From positions 372,001 through 436,000 of the forward strand of contig NZ_CP061292.1 of assembly GCF_018687475.1 (NCBI RefSeq): 64,000 nucleotides of DNA. The letters are read 5' to 3'. The translations under genes were made by a program, and so were the position numbers. A model generated the notes under the pieces. The model ran no database searches. It was not told the origin of the DNA and saw nothing but the letters and a program-made list of their open reading frames with translations. Source of the stretch: Polynucleobacter sp. MWH-UH24A. GTDB lineage: Bacteria > Pseudomonadota > Gammaproteobacteria > Burkholderiales > Burkholderiaceae. Of the stretch, positions 56,588 through 64,000 are shown piece after piece (within the stretch, counting starts at the first letter, position 1; the number at the start of each line of letters is the position of its first letter).

Positions 56588-58372
56588 TTGAGCACAAATA
56601 ACCATTCTAAAACCGCACCGAAGAATAATCCTCAAACCGGAATTCGTAAGGGCTTGACGCGCTATGGCGATACTGAATTCTCATTATTTCTCCGCAAAGC
56701 CTTCATTAAAGCGATGGGATTTAGTGATAACGCCTTAGACCGACCGATCATTGGGATCACTAATACCTTTAGTGACTTTAACCCTTGCCATGGCAATGTT
56801 CCGCAAATGATTGAGGCCATCAAGCGCGGCGTAATGCAAGCGGGCGGCATGCCAATGGTATTTCCAACCATCTCCATTCATGAGTCGTTTGCGTTTCCAA
56901 CGAGCATGTATTTACGCAATTTGATGGCGCTCGATACTGAGGAGATGATGCGCTCGCAGCCGGTCGATGCTGTGGTGCTTGTCGGTGGTTGCGATAAAAC
57001 CATTCCTGCTCAATTAATGGCTGCGGCCAGTCTTGATGTGCCAGTGTTATCAATTCCGACGGGCCCAATGTTGACCACCTTACATCAAGGTGATCGTTTG
57101 GGGGCTTGCACCGATTGCCGTCGCTACTGGGGGAAATTTCGGGCGGGCGAAATTGATCAAGCGGAAATTGATGAAATCAATGGCAAATTAGCGCCAACCA
57201 CTGGGACCTGCATGGTGATGGGAACCGCTAGCACGATTGCCTGCATGGTTGAGGCCGCCGGTTTGAGTTTGCCTGGTACAGCCGCTGCCCCAGCAGTCAC
57301 TGCCGAACGCTTTCGTTTATCGGAGCTGACTGGACGCAGAGCCGTTGAGCTAGGTAAAACAGCCAGCGAAGGTCGCTTCTCACCGCGCACCATCTTAAGT
57401 CCCGAAGCAATGACCAATGCATTGGTTGTGTTGCATGCGATCGGCGGTTCAACAAATGCGCTGATTCATTTCACAGCCATTGCCGCGCGCTTGGGAATCA
57501 AACTTGATTTGGAGCACTTTGATCGCTTGGGTCGAGATATTCCGGTATTGGTTGATCTAAAGCCCAGCGGCTCCCATTACATGGAACACCTTTACGAAGA
57601 TGGTGGCCTAATGGGAGTTTTACGGGAATTAAAACCCCATTTGTACTTGGATTGCCTCACGGTGTCTGGCAGAACGTTGGGCGAGGAGATTGATGCAGCA
57701 AAGGTTACGAAAGCACGTAAAGTGATTCGGATTGCCAGTGATCCAATTTACCCCGTGGGTGGTTTGGCTGTTTTGAAAGGTAATTTAGCGCCACGCGGGG
57801 CGGTAATTAAACATTCAGCAGCGAGTCCTAATCTGCTTAAACATCGGGGTCGAGCGGTCGTGTTTAAGTCTCTCGAGGATTTGGCCTTGCGCGTGGATAG
57901 TCCAGATCTTGACGTCACGGCAGACGACATCTTGGTTTTACAAAACGCTGGTCCCAAAGGAGCGCCAGGAATGCCTGAAGCGGGATACCTACCAATTCCC
58001 AAAAAACTTGCTCAAGCAGGCGTTAAGGATATGGTCCGGATTTCGGATGCACGCATGAGCGGCACCGCCTTTGGCACGATTGTGCTGCATGTCGCTCCAG
58101 AATCAGCCGAGAATGGACCGCTTGCTATTGTTCAAGACGGCGACATGATTTCGCTCGATGTTGAAAAACGGCTATTGCAATTAGAGCTCGATGATGCAGA
58201 AATTCAGCGCCGAATTGCTGCTCTTGAGGCACCAGCAAAGCGTTTAAATATTCCAAAAACTGGTTATCGGCATCTCTATCAAACAACGGTTACACAAGCG
58301 GATGTGGGATGTGACTTTGATTTTATGGTTCCTTCCGCACACGGCGTAGTACCTCTACTGAAGGGAAATTGA
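56588..58372 (+). CDS. IlvD/Edd family dehydratase (L-arabinonate dehydratase subgroup)
   Basis: A 594 aa iron-sulfur dehydratase. Three cluster Cys are seen: Cys67 (NPCHGN), Cys135 (GGCDKT) and Cys208 (TGTCMVMG). Their spacing of 68 and 73 equals that recalled for Rhizobium L-arabinonate dehydratase (Cys59, 127, 200). The catalytic Ser is near 491 in ARMSGTAFGTIVLHVAPE, a motif of the sugar-acid subgroup rather than IlvD of branched-chain synthesis. The start is TTG 56588; no earlier or nearby ATG exists before residue 43. Substrate is unproven. Followed by the dehydrogenase gene after one base. Confidence 0.87.
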   Translation: MSTNNHSKTAPKNNPQTGIRKGLTRYGDTEFSLFLRKAFIKAMGFSDNALDRPIIGITNTFSDFNPCHGNVPQMIEAIKRGVMQAGGMPMVFPTISIHESFAFPTSMYLRNLMALDTEEMMRSQPVDAVVLVGGCDKTIPAQLMAAASLDVPVLSIPTGPMLTTLHQGDRLGACTDCRRYWGKFRAGEIDQAEIDEINGKLAPTTGTCMVMGTASTIACMVEAAGLSLPGTAAAPAVTAERFRLSELTGRRAVELGKTASEGRFSPRTILSPEAMTNALVVLHAIGGSTNALIHFTAIAARLGIKLDLEHFDRLGRDIPVLVDLKPSGSHYMEHLYEDGGLMGVLRELKPHLYLDCLTVSGRTLGEEIDAAKVTKARKVIRIASDPIYPVGGLAVLKGNLAPRGAVIKHSAASPNLLKHRGRAVVFKSLEDLALRVDSPDLDVTADDILVLQNAGPKGAPGMPEAGYLPIPKKLAQAGVKDMVRISDARMSGTAFGTIVLHVAPESAENGPLAIVQDGDMISLDVEKRLLQLELDDAEIQRRIAALEAPAKRLNIPKTGYRHLYQTTVTQADVGCDFDFMVPSAHGVVPLLKGN

Positions 58373-58373
58373 G

Positions 58374-59315
58374 ATGCTATTTAATCCTGCTGAGACCAAA
58401 GTATTAATTGTGGGCGGTGGAACGATGGGGGCGGATGTTGCCCTCGTCTGCGCGCGCGGGGGATGTGCCACCCAAGTTTTTGAGGCAAGCCCTGAGCGCC
58501 GTGCCATATTACCGAATTATTTTGAAACCAAATTACAAGAAATTGGTTATCCACACCGATTGCATTTAATTTCGGTAGTTGCGTCACTTAATCATTTTGA
58601 TTGGTCCGAAATTGATTTAGTCATTGAGTGCGTTCCAGAAAAACTCGAAGTCAAGCAGGATTTATTTGCCCAACTTGAGCAGGTGGTTAATCCTGAAACC
58701 GTACTTGCTAGCAATAGTTCTAGTTTTCCAATTAGTGACATTGCCAATGGTTTAAAAAGCCCTGCGCGCATGATTGGCCTGCATTTTTTTATGCCAGCGC
58801 ATCTTGTGCCGTGCGTGGAAGTGATCTATGGTGAAAAAACCTCGCGTTTGGTGGCTGAAAGTTTAAGTCGTTTGATGACCGCCTGTGGCATGGTTCCGGT
58901 AACGGTTAAAAAGGACTTGCCCGGCTTTTTGGCCAATCGTTTGCAACACGCGCTCTCGCGCGAAGCTTTTGACTTAATTGACGCGGGGATTGTGACTCCG
59001 GAGGATGTTGATAAAGCGGTGCGCTTTGGTTTTGGGTTTCGTTATTTAGCGGCAGGCCCTGTATTGCAGCGCGATCATGCCGGTGTCGAGATTCATGCTG
59101 CCGCAGGGGCCAGCATCTATCCCTCACTGAATAATAAGGGTGAGATTGCGCAGTGCCTCAAAGAAAAGGTCGACTCTGGGAAACTCGGAATGAAAACGGG
59201 CCAAGGGTTTTATTCCTGGGATGCAAATGCGATTAATGCAGAGCGTCAACGTTATGATGATTTGCTTCGTGCTGGGCTAAAGCTCTTGCAAAAAGAGCTT
59301 CCTGAAATTAAATAA
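58374..59315 (+). CDS. 3-hydroxyacyl-CoA dehydrogenase family protein
   Basis: A 313 aa NAD-binding dehydrogenase: GGGTMGADVALVCARGG at the start, IDLVIECVPEKLEVKQDLFA, SNSSSFPISDIA, then a C-terminal 3HCDH domain (LPGFLANRLQHALSREAFDL). It has the length of single-domain members such as L-gulonate 3-dehydrogenase and hydroxybutyryl-CoA dehydrogenase. Translational spacing to the dehydratase gene is one base, and to the cytochrome b gene one base, so the three form one operon. A sugar-acid substrate is plausible from context only. Confidence 0.87.
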   Translation: MLFNPAETKVLIVGGGTMGADVALVCARGGCATQVFEASPERRAILPNYFETKLQEIGYPHRLHLISVVASLNHFDWSEIDLVIECVPEKLEVKQDLFAQLEQVVNPETVLASNSSSFPISDIANGLKSPARMIGLHFFMPAHLVPCVEVIYGEKTSRLVAESLSRLMTACGMVPVTVKKDLPGFLANRLQHALSREAFDLIDAGIVTPEDVDKAVRFGFGFRYLAAGPVLQRDHAGVEIHAAAGASIYPSLNNKGEIAQCLKEKVDSGKLGMKTGQGFYSWDANAINAERQRYDDLLRAGLKLLQKELPEIK

Positions 59316-59316
59316 A

Positions 59317-59970
59317 GTGAACATACCGGCTCGCATTTGGGATTTACCCACTCGTCTATTTCATTGGACTTTAGCAATCTGTATTGTGCTCGGTATTGTG
59401 TTTGTCAAAATCGGTGGTAATGCCATGCAGTGGCATGCCTATTGCGGATATGCCGCACTCGCACTTATCCTGTTTCGGGTAATTTGGGGATTTATAGGAT
59501 CTTGGTATGCGCGCTTTACTAATTTCATTCCCAGTCCAGCCAAGCTAATGACCTTTCTTCAAGGCCAAGTCGATGGCGGTCTTGGTCATAATCCGCTTGG
59601 CGCGCTCTCGGTGATTGCCTTACTAAGCGTGATTTTGATTCAGGCTTTGACAGGCCTGTTTGCAGATGACGATATTTTTTTTCAGGGGCCATTCGCAAAA
59701 TACGTATCGAATAACACAGTAGCGTTACTCACCAGTATTCATCGCTTCAATCAGTATTTCATCTTTGCTTTGGTCGGGTTGCATATTGCTGCAATTTCGT
59801 ACTATCACTTGGTTAAACGAGAAAACTTAATCCGACCAATGATCACAGGGGATAAATCGCTTGCAACTAAACCACCGTTCGAGGTGGAGATTGATTCGTT
59901 TCGCCAGCGCATGCTCGCGCTGGCAGTGTTCTTGCTAATCAGCCTCGGCCTATATTTTTTGATCGCCTGA
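59317..59970 (+). CDS. Cytochrome b561-type membrane protein
   Basis: A 217 aa protein with at least four helices: WDLPTRLFHWTLAICIVLGI, MQWHAYCGYAALALILFRVIWG, a helix around 95-120 and FIFALVGLHIAAISYYHLVK. His residues in helices 1, 2 and 4 can bind two hemes as in Ni/Fe-hydrogenase-type cytochrome b. The GTG start at 59317 follows the dehydrogenase stop by one base. The adjacent convergent gene encodes cytochrome c', a common partner. Confidence 0.87.
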   Translation: MNIPARIWDLPTRLFHWTLAICIVLGIVFVKIGGNAMQWHAYCGYAALALILFRVIWGFIGSWYARFTNFIPSPAKLMTFLQGQVDGGLGHNPLGALSVIALLSVILIQALTGLFADDDIFFQGPFAKYVSNNTVALLTSIHRFNQYFIFALVGLHIAAISYYHLVKRENLIRPMITGDKSLATKPPFEVEIDSFRQRMLALAVFLLISLGLYFLIA

Positions 59971-60000
59971 TCGGATTATCCAAGCCGAGTGATCAAGAAG

Positions 60001-60462
60001 TTACTTCTTGCGGAAGTCGTCGTGGCAGGCTTTGCAGGTTTGTCCTGTTGCACCTAAGGCTTTCTTCAAATTCTCAGGGTTACCAGATTGCGCTGCAGTA
60101 TTGAGCTCAGCAACCGCAGCTTGCATCCGATCAGCGGCTGACTTGAACTTGGCATTTTCTTTCCAAATGGCCGGTTCAGCTTTGCCACCTTCGGTACCGG
60201 GGCCAAATGCTTGCCAAGGCAGGCTTGAGAGGGTGCTAATGATGGCAGCGTTACGCGCCACATCATCTTTGTTGTAAGGAACCTCACCTTTGACGACTGC
60301 TGAGAGCCTACCCATATGAGCGCCCATTAACGCAAAGGCGCTTTGGCGGTACTTGATAGCATCTTCTGGCTTAGCAAATTGGGCCATTGCTGGGGTGGCA
60401 ATACTCAGGGTTAGGGCTGGAATGAGGGCTTTTAGGGAAACGCGAAGTAATTGACTATTCAT
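60001..60462 (-). CDS. Cytochrome c' (class II)
   Basis: A 153 aa periplasmic protein with a signal peptide ending TPAMAQ and a four-helix-bundle body. The C-terminal heme motif is CKACHDDF (Cys143, Cys146, His147), as in cytochrome c'. GAHMGRLSAVVKGEVPYNKD matches the family's helix A-B region. Cytochromes c' bind NO or other gases; electron flow with the convergent cytochrome b gene is possible. Its maturation would use the ccm cluster of this window. Confidence 0.92.
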   Translation of the reverse strand: MNSQLLRVSLKALIPALTLSIATPAMAQFAKPEDAIKYRQSAFALMGAHMGRLSAVVKGEVPYNKDDVARNAAIISTLSSLPWQAFGPGTEGGKAEPAIWKENAKFKSAADRMQAAVAELNTAAQSGNPENLKKALGATGQTCKACHDDFRKK

Positions 60463-60547
60463 AAATCCTCCAAGAGACTAATCAGAATTGATCCAAATAA
60501 GAATACTCCAATTTTAGGCTGCAAATATTTCACGGGGTTTGAAGGAG

Positions 60548-61216
60548 CTAAGCCCCAAAAAGCATCCTTAGGGGATAGGTTAATCCTCGAACGATTGCGA
60601 TAAAAAAATCGCTCAAAGGAATCATCCACCATTGAGAAATAATTCCGGTGAATACTAAGCCCAAGACAATAAAGAAGCCCCATGGCTCTAATTTGCCTAA
60701 TAAAAGGGCTTGGCGGTAAGGAAGTAATCCGGCCAAAATTCGACCACCATCCAATGGCGGCAGGGGAAATAAGTTAAAAACCAAGAGGCCAATATTCCAA
60801 AAGACACCTGCTTTGGCCATGGAAATCAGAAATGGCTCATTAACCCCAAATCCCTGGAGTGCAATCCAAGCCATGGCCCAAGCGATCGCCTGGAAAAAAT
60901 TAGAGCCGGGCCCAGCCAGTGCCACCCAGATCATGTCGATCCGAGGGTTGCGTAATTGATCAAAACGAACTGGAACGGGCTTGGCGTAGCCAACTAAAAA
61001 AGGAGAGTTTGCCAAAATCAGTGCGATCGGGATTAAAACGGTGCCAATAGGGTCAATATGTTTGATAGGATTTAGTGTGACGCGACCAAGAAGAAAAGCC
61101 GTGTTATCGCCAAAGCGTTTAGCAGCGTAGCCATGAGCAGCCTCATGGATCGTAATGGCAAAAACTAAGGGAATCGCATTAATTGCAATAGCTTGGATAG
61201 AATAGTCAGAAATCAT
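60548..61216 (-). CDS. Site-2 protease family membrane metalloprotease
   Basis: A 222 aa M50-type protein. The zinc motif is HEAAH (His24-Glu25-His28) in the first helix, and the third ligand Asp lies in LPPLDGGRILAGL near 160. No PDZ domain is present. This compact form is common and mostly uncharacterised. The frame opens at 61294, but ATG 61216 gives the usual N-terminus (MISDYSIQAIAINAIPLVFA); an ATG at 61243 is also possible and would overlap the divergent small gene's ribosome site. Confidence 0.88.
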   Translation of the reverse strand: MISDYSIQAIAINAIPLVFAITIHEAAHGYAAKRFGDNTAFLLGRVTLNPIKHIDPIGTVLIPIALILANSPFLVGYAKPVPVRFDQLRNPRIDMIWVALAGPGSNFFQAIAWAMAWIALQGFGVNEPFLISMAKAGVFWNIGLLVFNLFPLPPLDGGRILAGLLPYRQALLLGKLEPWGFFIVLGLVFTGIISQWWMIPLSDFFIAIVRGLTYPLRMLFGA

Positions 61217-61244
61217 ATTGAGATCATATCGAGAGGAGACCATT

Positions 61245-61406
61245 GTGACCGATGAGAAGAAACCCCTAGCTAAATCTGCCGTGAAGGCTCCCAAGCTTCC
61301 AGCCCGCCCGCCCGTAGGTAAGGGCCCTCAAAGCATGGGGGGTAAGCCACAACAAGGGTTTGGAGGTGGTAAGGGCATGATGCGTAAAGCCGGCCGAGGC
61401 CGATAG
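61245..61406 (+). CDS. Small basic Gly/Lys-rich protein (53 aa)
   Basis: A GTG-started frame with AGAGGAGACCATT directly upstream, a convincing ribosome site that outweighs the in-frame ATG at 61218. The product begins with a Lys-rich DEKKPLAKSAVKAPKLPARP and ends GGGKGMMRKAGRGR. No family is recognised; the basic Gly-rich end suggests nucleic-acid binding but this is inference. It is divergent from the site-2 protease. Confidence 0.55.
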   Translation: MTDEKKPLAKSAVKAPKLPARPPVGKGPQSMGGKPQQGFGGGKGMMRKAGRGR

Positions 61407-61459
61407 GCCCCCAAAATATGGATAATGTGGCCTATATTGATTAGATAAAGGGGTACACC

Positions 61460-61597
61460 ATGAACGAATGGCAAAACGAGAGCAAAGACGTTATCAATAA
61501 AAAGATGATTACCTTGGTTGTGATGTTGGCGGCTGCAACGAGCTTAGCGATTTTGTTTGCCTTAGTTGCTGCGCACATGGGTTACGTATTTGGCTAG
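61460..61597 (+). CDS. Small single-helix membrane protein (45 aa)
   Basis: An ATG frame of 46 codons with AAGGGG 6 bases upstream. Residues 1-15 are polar (MNEWQNESKDVINKK) and residues 16-38 form one hydrophobic helix, then HMGYVFG. A good ribosome site and clean single-helix architecture support a real gene. No family recognised. Confidence 0.55.
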   Translation: MNEWQNESKDVINKKMITLVVMLAAATSLAILFALVAAHMGYVFG

Positions 61598-61632
61598 ACG
61601 CCTATGCAATTAGTGCGATGAAGTAATCGGTA

Positions 61633-62019
61633 ATGTCTACCGCTTCTGTATCGATCATCGCCATCTTTTTTGGAGCAGGTCTTGGTGCGCTCTTGCGCGC
61701 TTTATTCAATGTTCTTGCAGAATCATTTTCTTCATCGATTCCAATAGGAACATTGATTGCGAATCTTCTAGGGGCTTATTTAGTTGGTATTGCTCTGGCG
61801 TATTTTATTGATCAACCAACCATTTCACCCCAATGGCGTCTCTTTATCATCACCGGGTTTCTGGGTGGCTTGACCACATTCTCAAGTTTTTCTGCTGAAG
61901 TCGTGCAATTGATGCAGCGCGATCAGTTGCTGCTTGCTTTAGGCCTTGCCTTAATGCATGTCTGCGGATCTTTATTGCTAACCTTTCTTGGAATTTGGAC
62001 TGTTCACACTTTCAAATAA
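61633..62019 (+). CDS. crcB: Fluoride ion channel CrcB (FluC)
   Basis: A 128 aa four-helix protein. GAGLGALLRALFNVL in helix 1, PIGTLIANLLGAYLVG and TGFLGGLTTFSSFSAE are the Fluc signatures; the Phe and Asn of the fluoride pore are present. It acts as a dimer to expel fluoride. No fluoride riboswitch is seen in the short leader. Its end overlaps the convergent chromate transporter gene by 8 bases. Confidence 0.94.
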   Translation: MSTASVSIIAIFFGAGLGALLRALFNVLAESFSSSIPIGTLIANLLGAYLVGIALAYFIDQPTISPQWRLFIITGFLGGLTTFSSFSAEVVQLMQRDQLLLALGLALMHVCGSLLLTFLGIWTVHTFK

Positions 62020-62551
62020 GCCCAAAGAATCCTAGGATTGCACCCAAGCCAATCAAATAAAGAGGATGGCGCTTACTTAGTAAGACAAACAGAATACTAA
62101 AAACAGTTAATGCATAGGCTGCCCAATTGCCATTAATGCGGATGGCGATCTGCCAGGCAGATGCTAGCACCAAGCCTACCGCAAGAGCGCTGGCAGAGTA
62201 CTCAATGGTTTTCTTCCACTGCAAATGCCGAAGTTTAGCGATTACCCGCTGTAAATAAAAAATCAAGATACACGATGGCCAGCAAACAGCTAGAGTCGCC
62301 ATTACGGCGCCGGCTAAGCCAAAAGCATTCCAGCCAATCAAGGTCACCGTTAATAAATTGGGACCTGGGGCTGCCTGGGCAATTGCAAAATAATGAATAA
62401 ACGTTTCAGGATCAATCCAACCCTCTTGATTAACTGAGATGTCGTACAAGGTTGGAAGTAGGGCATTGACCCCTCCAAACGCAATTAATGAGAATAAGGA
62501 CAGTTTGATAAACAGTCCAACTAGGCCGATCATCATCGTGCTTTTCTCCAC
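62012..62551 (-). CDS. chrA: Chromate transporter half (short-chain ChrA, second subunit)
   Basis: A 179 aa protein with five or six helices and the CHR opening LFIKLSLFSLIAFGGVNALL, then FAIAQAAPGPNLLTVTLIG. It corresponds to one half of long ChrA. The start may be the ATG at 62551 or 62536. It overlaps its partner by 19 bases, typical of coupled heterodimer subunits. Chromate or sulfate export is the family role. Confidence 0.9.
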   Translation of the reverse strand: MEKSTMMIGLVGLFIKLSLFSLIAFGGVNALLPTLYDISVNQEGWIDPETFIHYFAIAQAAPGPNLLTVTLIGWNAFGLAGAVMATLAVCWPSCILIFYLQRVIAKLRHLQWKKTIEYSASALAVGLVLASAWQIAIRINGNWAAYALTVFSILFVLLSKRHPLYLIGLGAILGFFGLI

Positions 62552-63063
62552 GCAACCGCTAGAGCGAGCGGCAAGGTGATGGCGACAACCCAGCCAAGCG
62601 CTAACTGATAGATGGTTGCAATTACGATACTGATGGCAATTACCGCCAGCATTGGTGGGTAATCCAGTTCGTCTTTAAGCATCTTAAATCCCGTAGCTGC
62701 GATTAAGCCAACACCGACAGAAGAGATGCCTCGCAAAATACCTTGTACGCGCTCAAACTCGCCGTAGTGATCGTAGAGTAAAGCAAGCAAAATCACGATG
62801 GTCATTGGCGCGAGCATTAATCCCCCAACGGCGGCAAATGCTCCTCGCACCCCTCCAAAGCGTTCGCCCACACACACTGCTAAATTCACAATGTTGGGCC
62901 CCGGAACTAATTGGCAAACACCTAATAGCGCATTGAACTCTTGCGAGGTGAGCCACTGCTTTTTCTCAACTAGGGTTCTTCGGGCCCATGGTAGTACGCC
63001 CCCAAAGCCCGATAAACCAATTAGTGTGAACGTAATGAATAAATGGGCCGGGCTTCGCTGCAT
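62533..63063 (-). CDS. chrA: Chromate transporter half (short-chain ChrA, first subunit)
   Basis: A 176 aa protein with the CHR opening HLFITFTLIGLSGFGGVLPW and LLGVCQLVPGPNIVNLAVCV, homologous to the downstream half. The pair forms the short-chain heterodimeric CHR type with opposite membrane topologies. Both halves have their own start and stop, so this is not a broken long ChrA. The 2-hydroxyacid dehydrogenase gene ends 5 bases upstream. Confidence 0.9.
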   Translation of the reverse strand: MQRSPAHLFITFTLIGLSGFGGVLPWARRTLVEKKQWLTSQEFNALLGVCQLVPGPNIVNLAVCVGERFGGVRGAFAAVGGLMLAPMTIVILLALLYDHYGEFERVQGILRGISSVGVGLIAATGFKMLKDELDYPPMLAVIAISIVIATIYQLALGWVVAITLPLALAVAWRKAR

Positions 63064-63068
63064 AACTT

Positions 63069-64000
63069 CTAATTTGACGGGAAGGGCATCGGTACGGGCT
63101 TACCATGAAGCCAGGCATCCAGTGTATCGACAAGGCCCGAAGCAAAGGTCTTAAAAATAGGCTCAGCCACAAAGCCGAGATGGGGGGTCATGAGTAAATT
63201 TGGAATGCGATGCAGTTCTGAGTCTTTTGGTAGCGGTTCTTGATCGAAGACATCGAGGGCAGCCTGTCCTGGTCGACCACGCCTCAGTGCTGCGATTAGG
63301 TCCTCGGTCACAATCAGACTCGAGCGGGAGGTATTGACCAACAGCGAGTCATTGCGCATCATCGCTAAGCGATCTTGATGCATGAGTCCTTTGGTACGCT
63401 CGCCAGCCACCAAATGCAAACTCACAATTTTTGAGGTTTGTAGAACCGTTTCCAGTGGCAAGAACTCACATCCCACTGCATTCGCACGCTCCTTGGTCAT
63501 ATTCGGGCTCCAGCAAACCAAATCCATCCCAAATGCAGCGCCTACCTTGGCCACTAAGCTGCCAATACCACCGAGTCCAATAATGCCAAGACGTTGACCG
63601 TGAAGCATGGGTAATACGGACTGGGCATTCCGCCACTGCCCGCTAGTCATCATCTGGGATTGATTGACCATCTGTTTGCTTGCAGCAAGAATAAGAGCCC
63701 AAGTGAGTTCGGCAGTGGTCTCTTTAGAGGGCCCGCCGCGCGTACACGCAATCGTTACTCCTTGGTTTAGCAAAGCCGCATGATCGAGTAAGCCATTACG
63801 GACTCCAGTAAAAACAAATAACTTGAGGTTTGGTAGGCGTTTGATGAGCGATGCATCAAATGGGGACCGATCACGGATTAGTGCAATGGCATGCGCATCT
63901 TGAACGGCTTGGTAGAGTGATTCGCCAACAAGGGGCTCATGAAAAAATCGCAATTCAGCACGTGCTTGAATTTGCGACCAATCTGCATAGTGTTGTAAGC
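63069..64000 (-). CDS. D-2-hydroxyacid dehydrogenase, N-terminus cut by window edge
   Basis: The minus-strand frame stays open through the right edge; a TTG at 63953 is in frame but coding continues upstream (HYADWSQIQARAEL), so the true start lies outside. The visible 310 residues show GIIGLGGIGSLVAKVG, the substrate Arg in NTSRSSLIVTEDL, Glu in FDQEPLPKD and His in TPHLGFVAEPI. NAD(P)-dependent reduction of a 2-keto acid is expected; the substrate is unknown. It reads toward the chromate transporter pair with a 5-base gap, and may be cotranscribed with it. Confidence 0.88.
   Translation of the reverse strand, partial: LQHYADWSQIQARAELRFFHEPLVGESLYQAVQDAHAIALIRDRSPFDASLIKRLPNLKLFVFTGVRNGLLDHAALLNQGVTIACTRGGPSKETTAELTWALILAASKQMVNQSQMMTSGQWRNAQSVLPMLHGQRLGIIGLGGIGSLVAKVGAAFGMDLVCWSPNMTKERANAVGCEFLPLETVLQTSKIVSLHLVAGERTKGLMHQDRLAMMRNDSLLVNTSRSSLIVTEDLIAALRRGRPGQAALDVFDQEPLPKDSELHRIPNLLMTPHLGFVAEPIFKTFASGLVDTLDAWLHGKPVPMPFPSN

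Noticed and set aside
61598..61632. Possible fluoride riboswitch before crcB
   Set aside because: The gap to the preceding small ORF is 35 bases and lacks the conserved riboswitch pattern.
62012..63063. Frameshifted long chromate transporter
   Set aside because: Each half has its own start, its own CHR signature and a short overlap, as in the two-gene short-chain type.
1..64000. CRISPR arrays, insertion sequences, prophage or integrase genes
   Set aside because: No regularly spaced repeats, transposase or integrase motifs, or flanking terminal repeats were seen; the tRNA at 30327 has no integrase or partial tRNA copy nearby.

Overview
The window is a 64 kb piece of a bacterial chromosome, almost certainly a betaproteobacterium of the Burkholderiaceae. 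Protein sequences, gene order (xseB-ispA-dxs-folE2, rpsU-yqeY-dnaG-rpoD, a System I ccm cluster) and moderate GC content fit a small-genome freshwater lineage such as Polynucleobacter. This placement rests on recognising families and order, not on a search. Gene density is very high, no intergenic stretch exceeds 300 bases, and no insertion sequence, prophage or CRISPR array was seen.

Region 1 (1-13 kb) holds information processing and housekeeping genes: the start of gluQ, dnaE, galU, a HigBA toxin-antitoxin pair with an AT-rich operator, valS and uvrD divergent from a shared palindromic -10 box, a membrane protein, thrB and a small exported protein. Region 2 (13-31 kb) holds polA, a Tat-exported dienelactone hydrolase, a ZIP metal transporter, a sulfurtransferase, a Rieske oxygenase, the isoprenoid genes xseB-ispA-dxs, folE2, tsaD, and the macromolecular-synthesis cluster rpsU, yqeY, dnaG and rpoD followed by a CAU tRNA. 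The rpoD product carries a histone-H1-like Lys/Ala tail.

Region 3 (31-42 kb) is transport-rich: a DMT permease, a ferric-iron ABC system (ATPase, permease, binding protein) with a near-perfect Fur box before the binding protein, an SDR enzyme, an orphan membrane-tethered TAXI-like protein followed by a 2-oxoglutarate dioxygenase and an MFS transporter, a SulP transporter and a DUF2177 protein. Region 4 (42-50 kb) is a complete ccmABCDEFGHI cytochrome c maturation cluster preceded by an M23 peptidase.

Region 5 (50-60 kb) is the most distinctive block: an enolase-superfamily acid-sugar dehydratase, a TAXI-type TRAP transporter, a DapA-family lyase, a D-2-hydroxyacid dehydrogenase, an IlvD/Edd dehydratase with arabinonate-dehydratase-like cysteine spacing, a 3-hydroxyacyl-CoA-dehydrogenase-type enzyme and a cytochrome b561. 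Together they suggest uptake and breakdown of a sugar acid whose identity cannot be read from sequence. Region 6 (60-64 kb) holds a cytochrome c', a site-2 protease, two small ORFs, the fluoride channel crcB, a split chromate transporter pair and a second 2-hydroxyacid dehydrogenase cut by the right edge.
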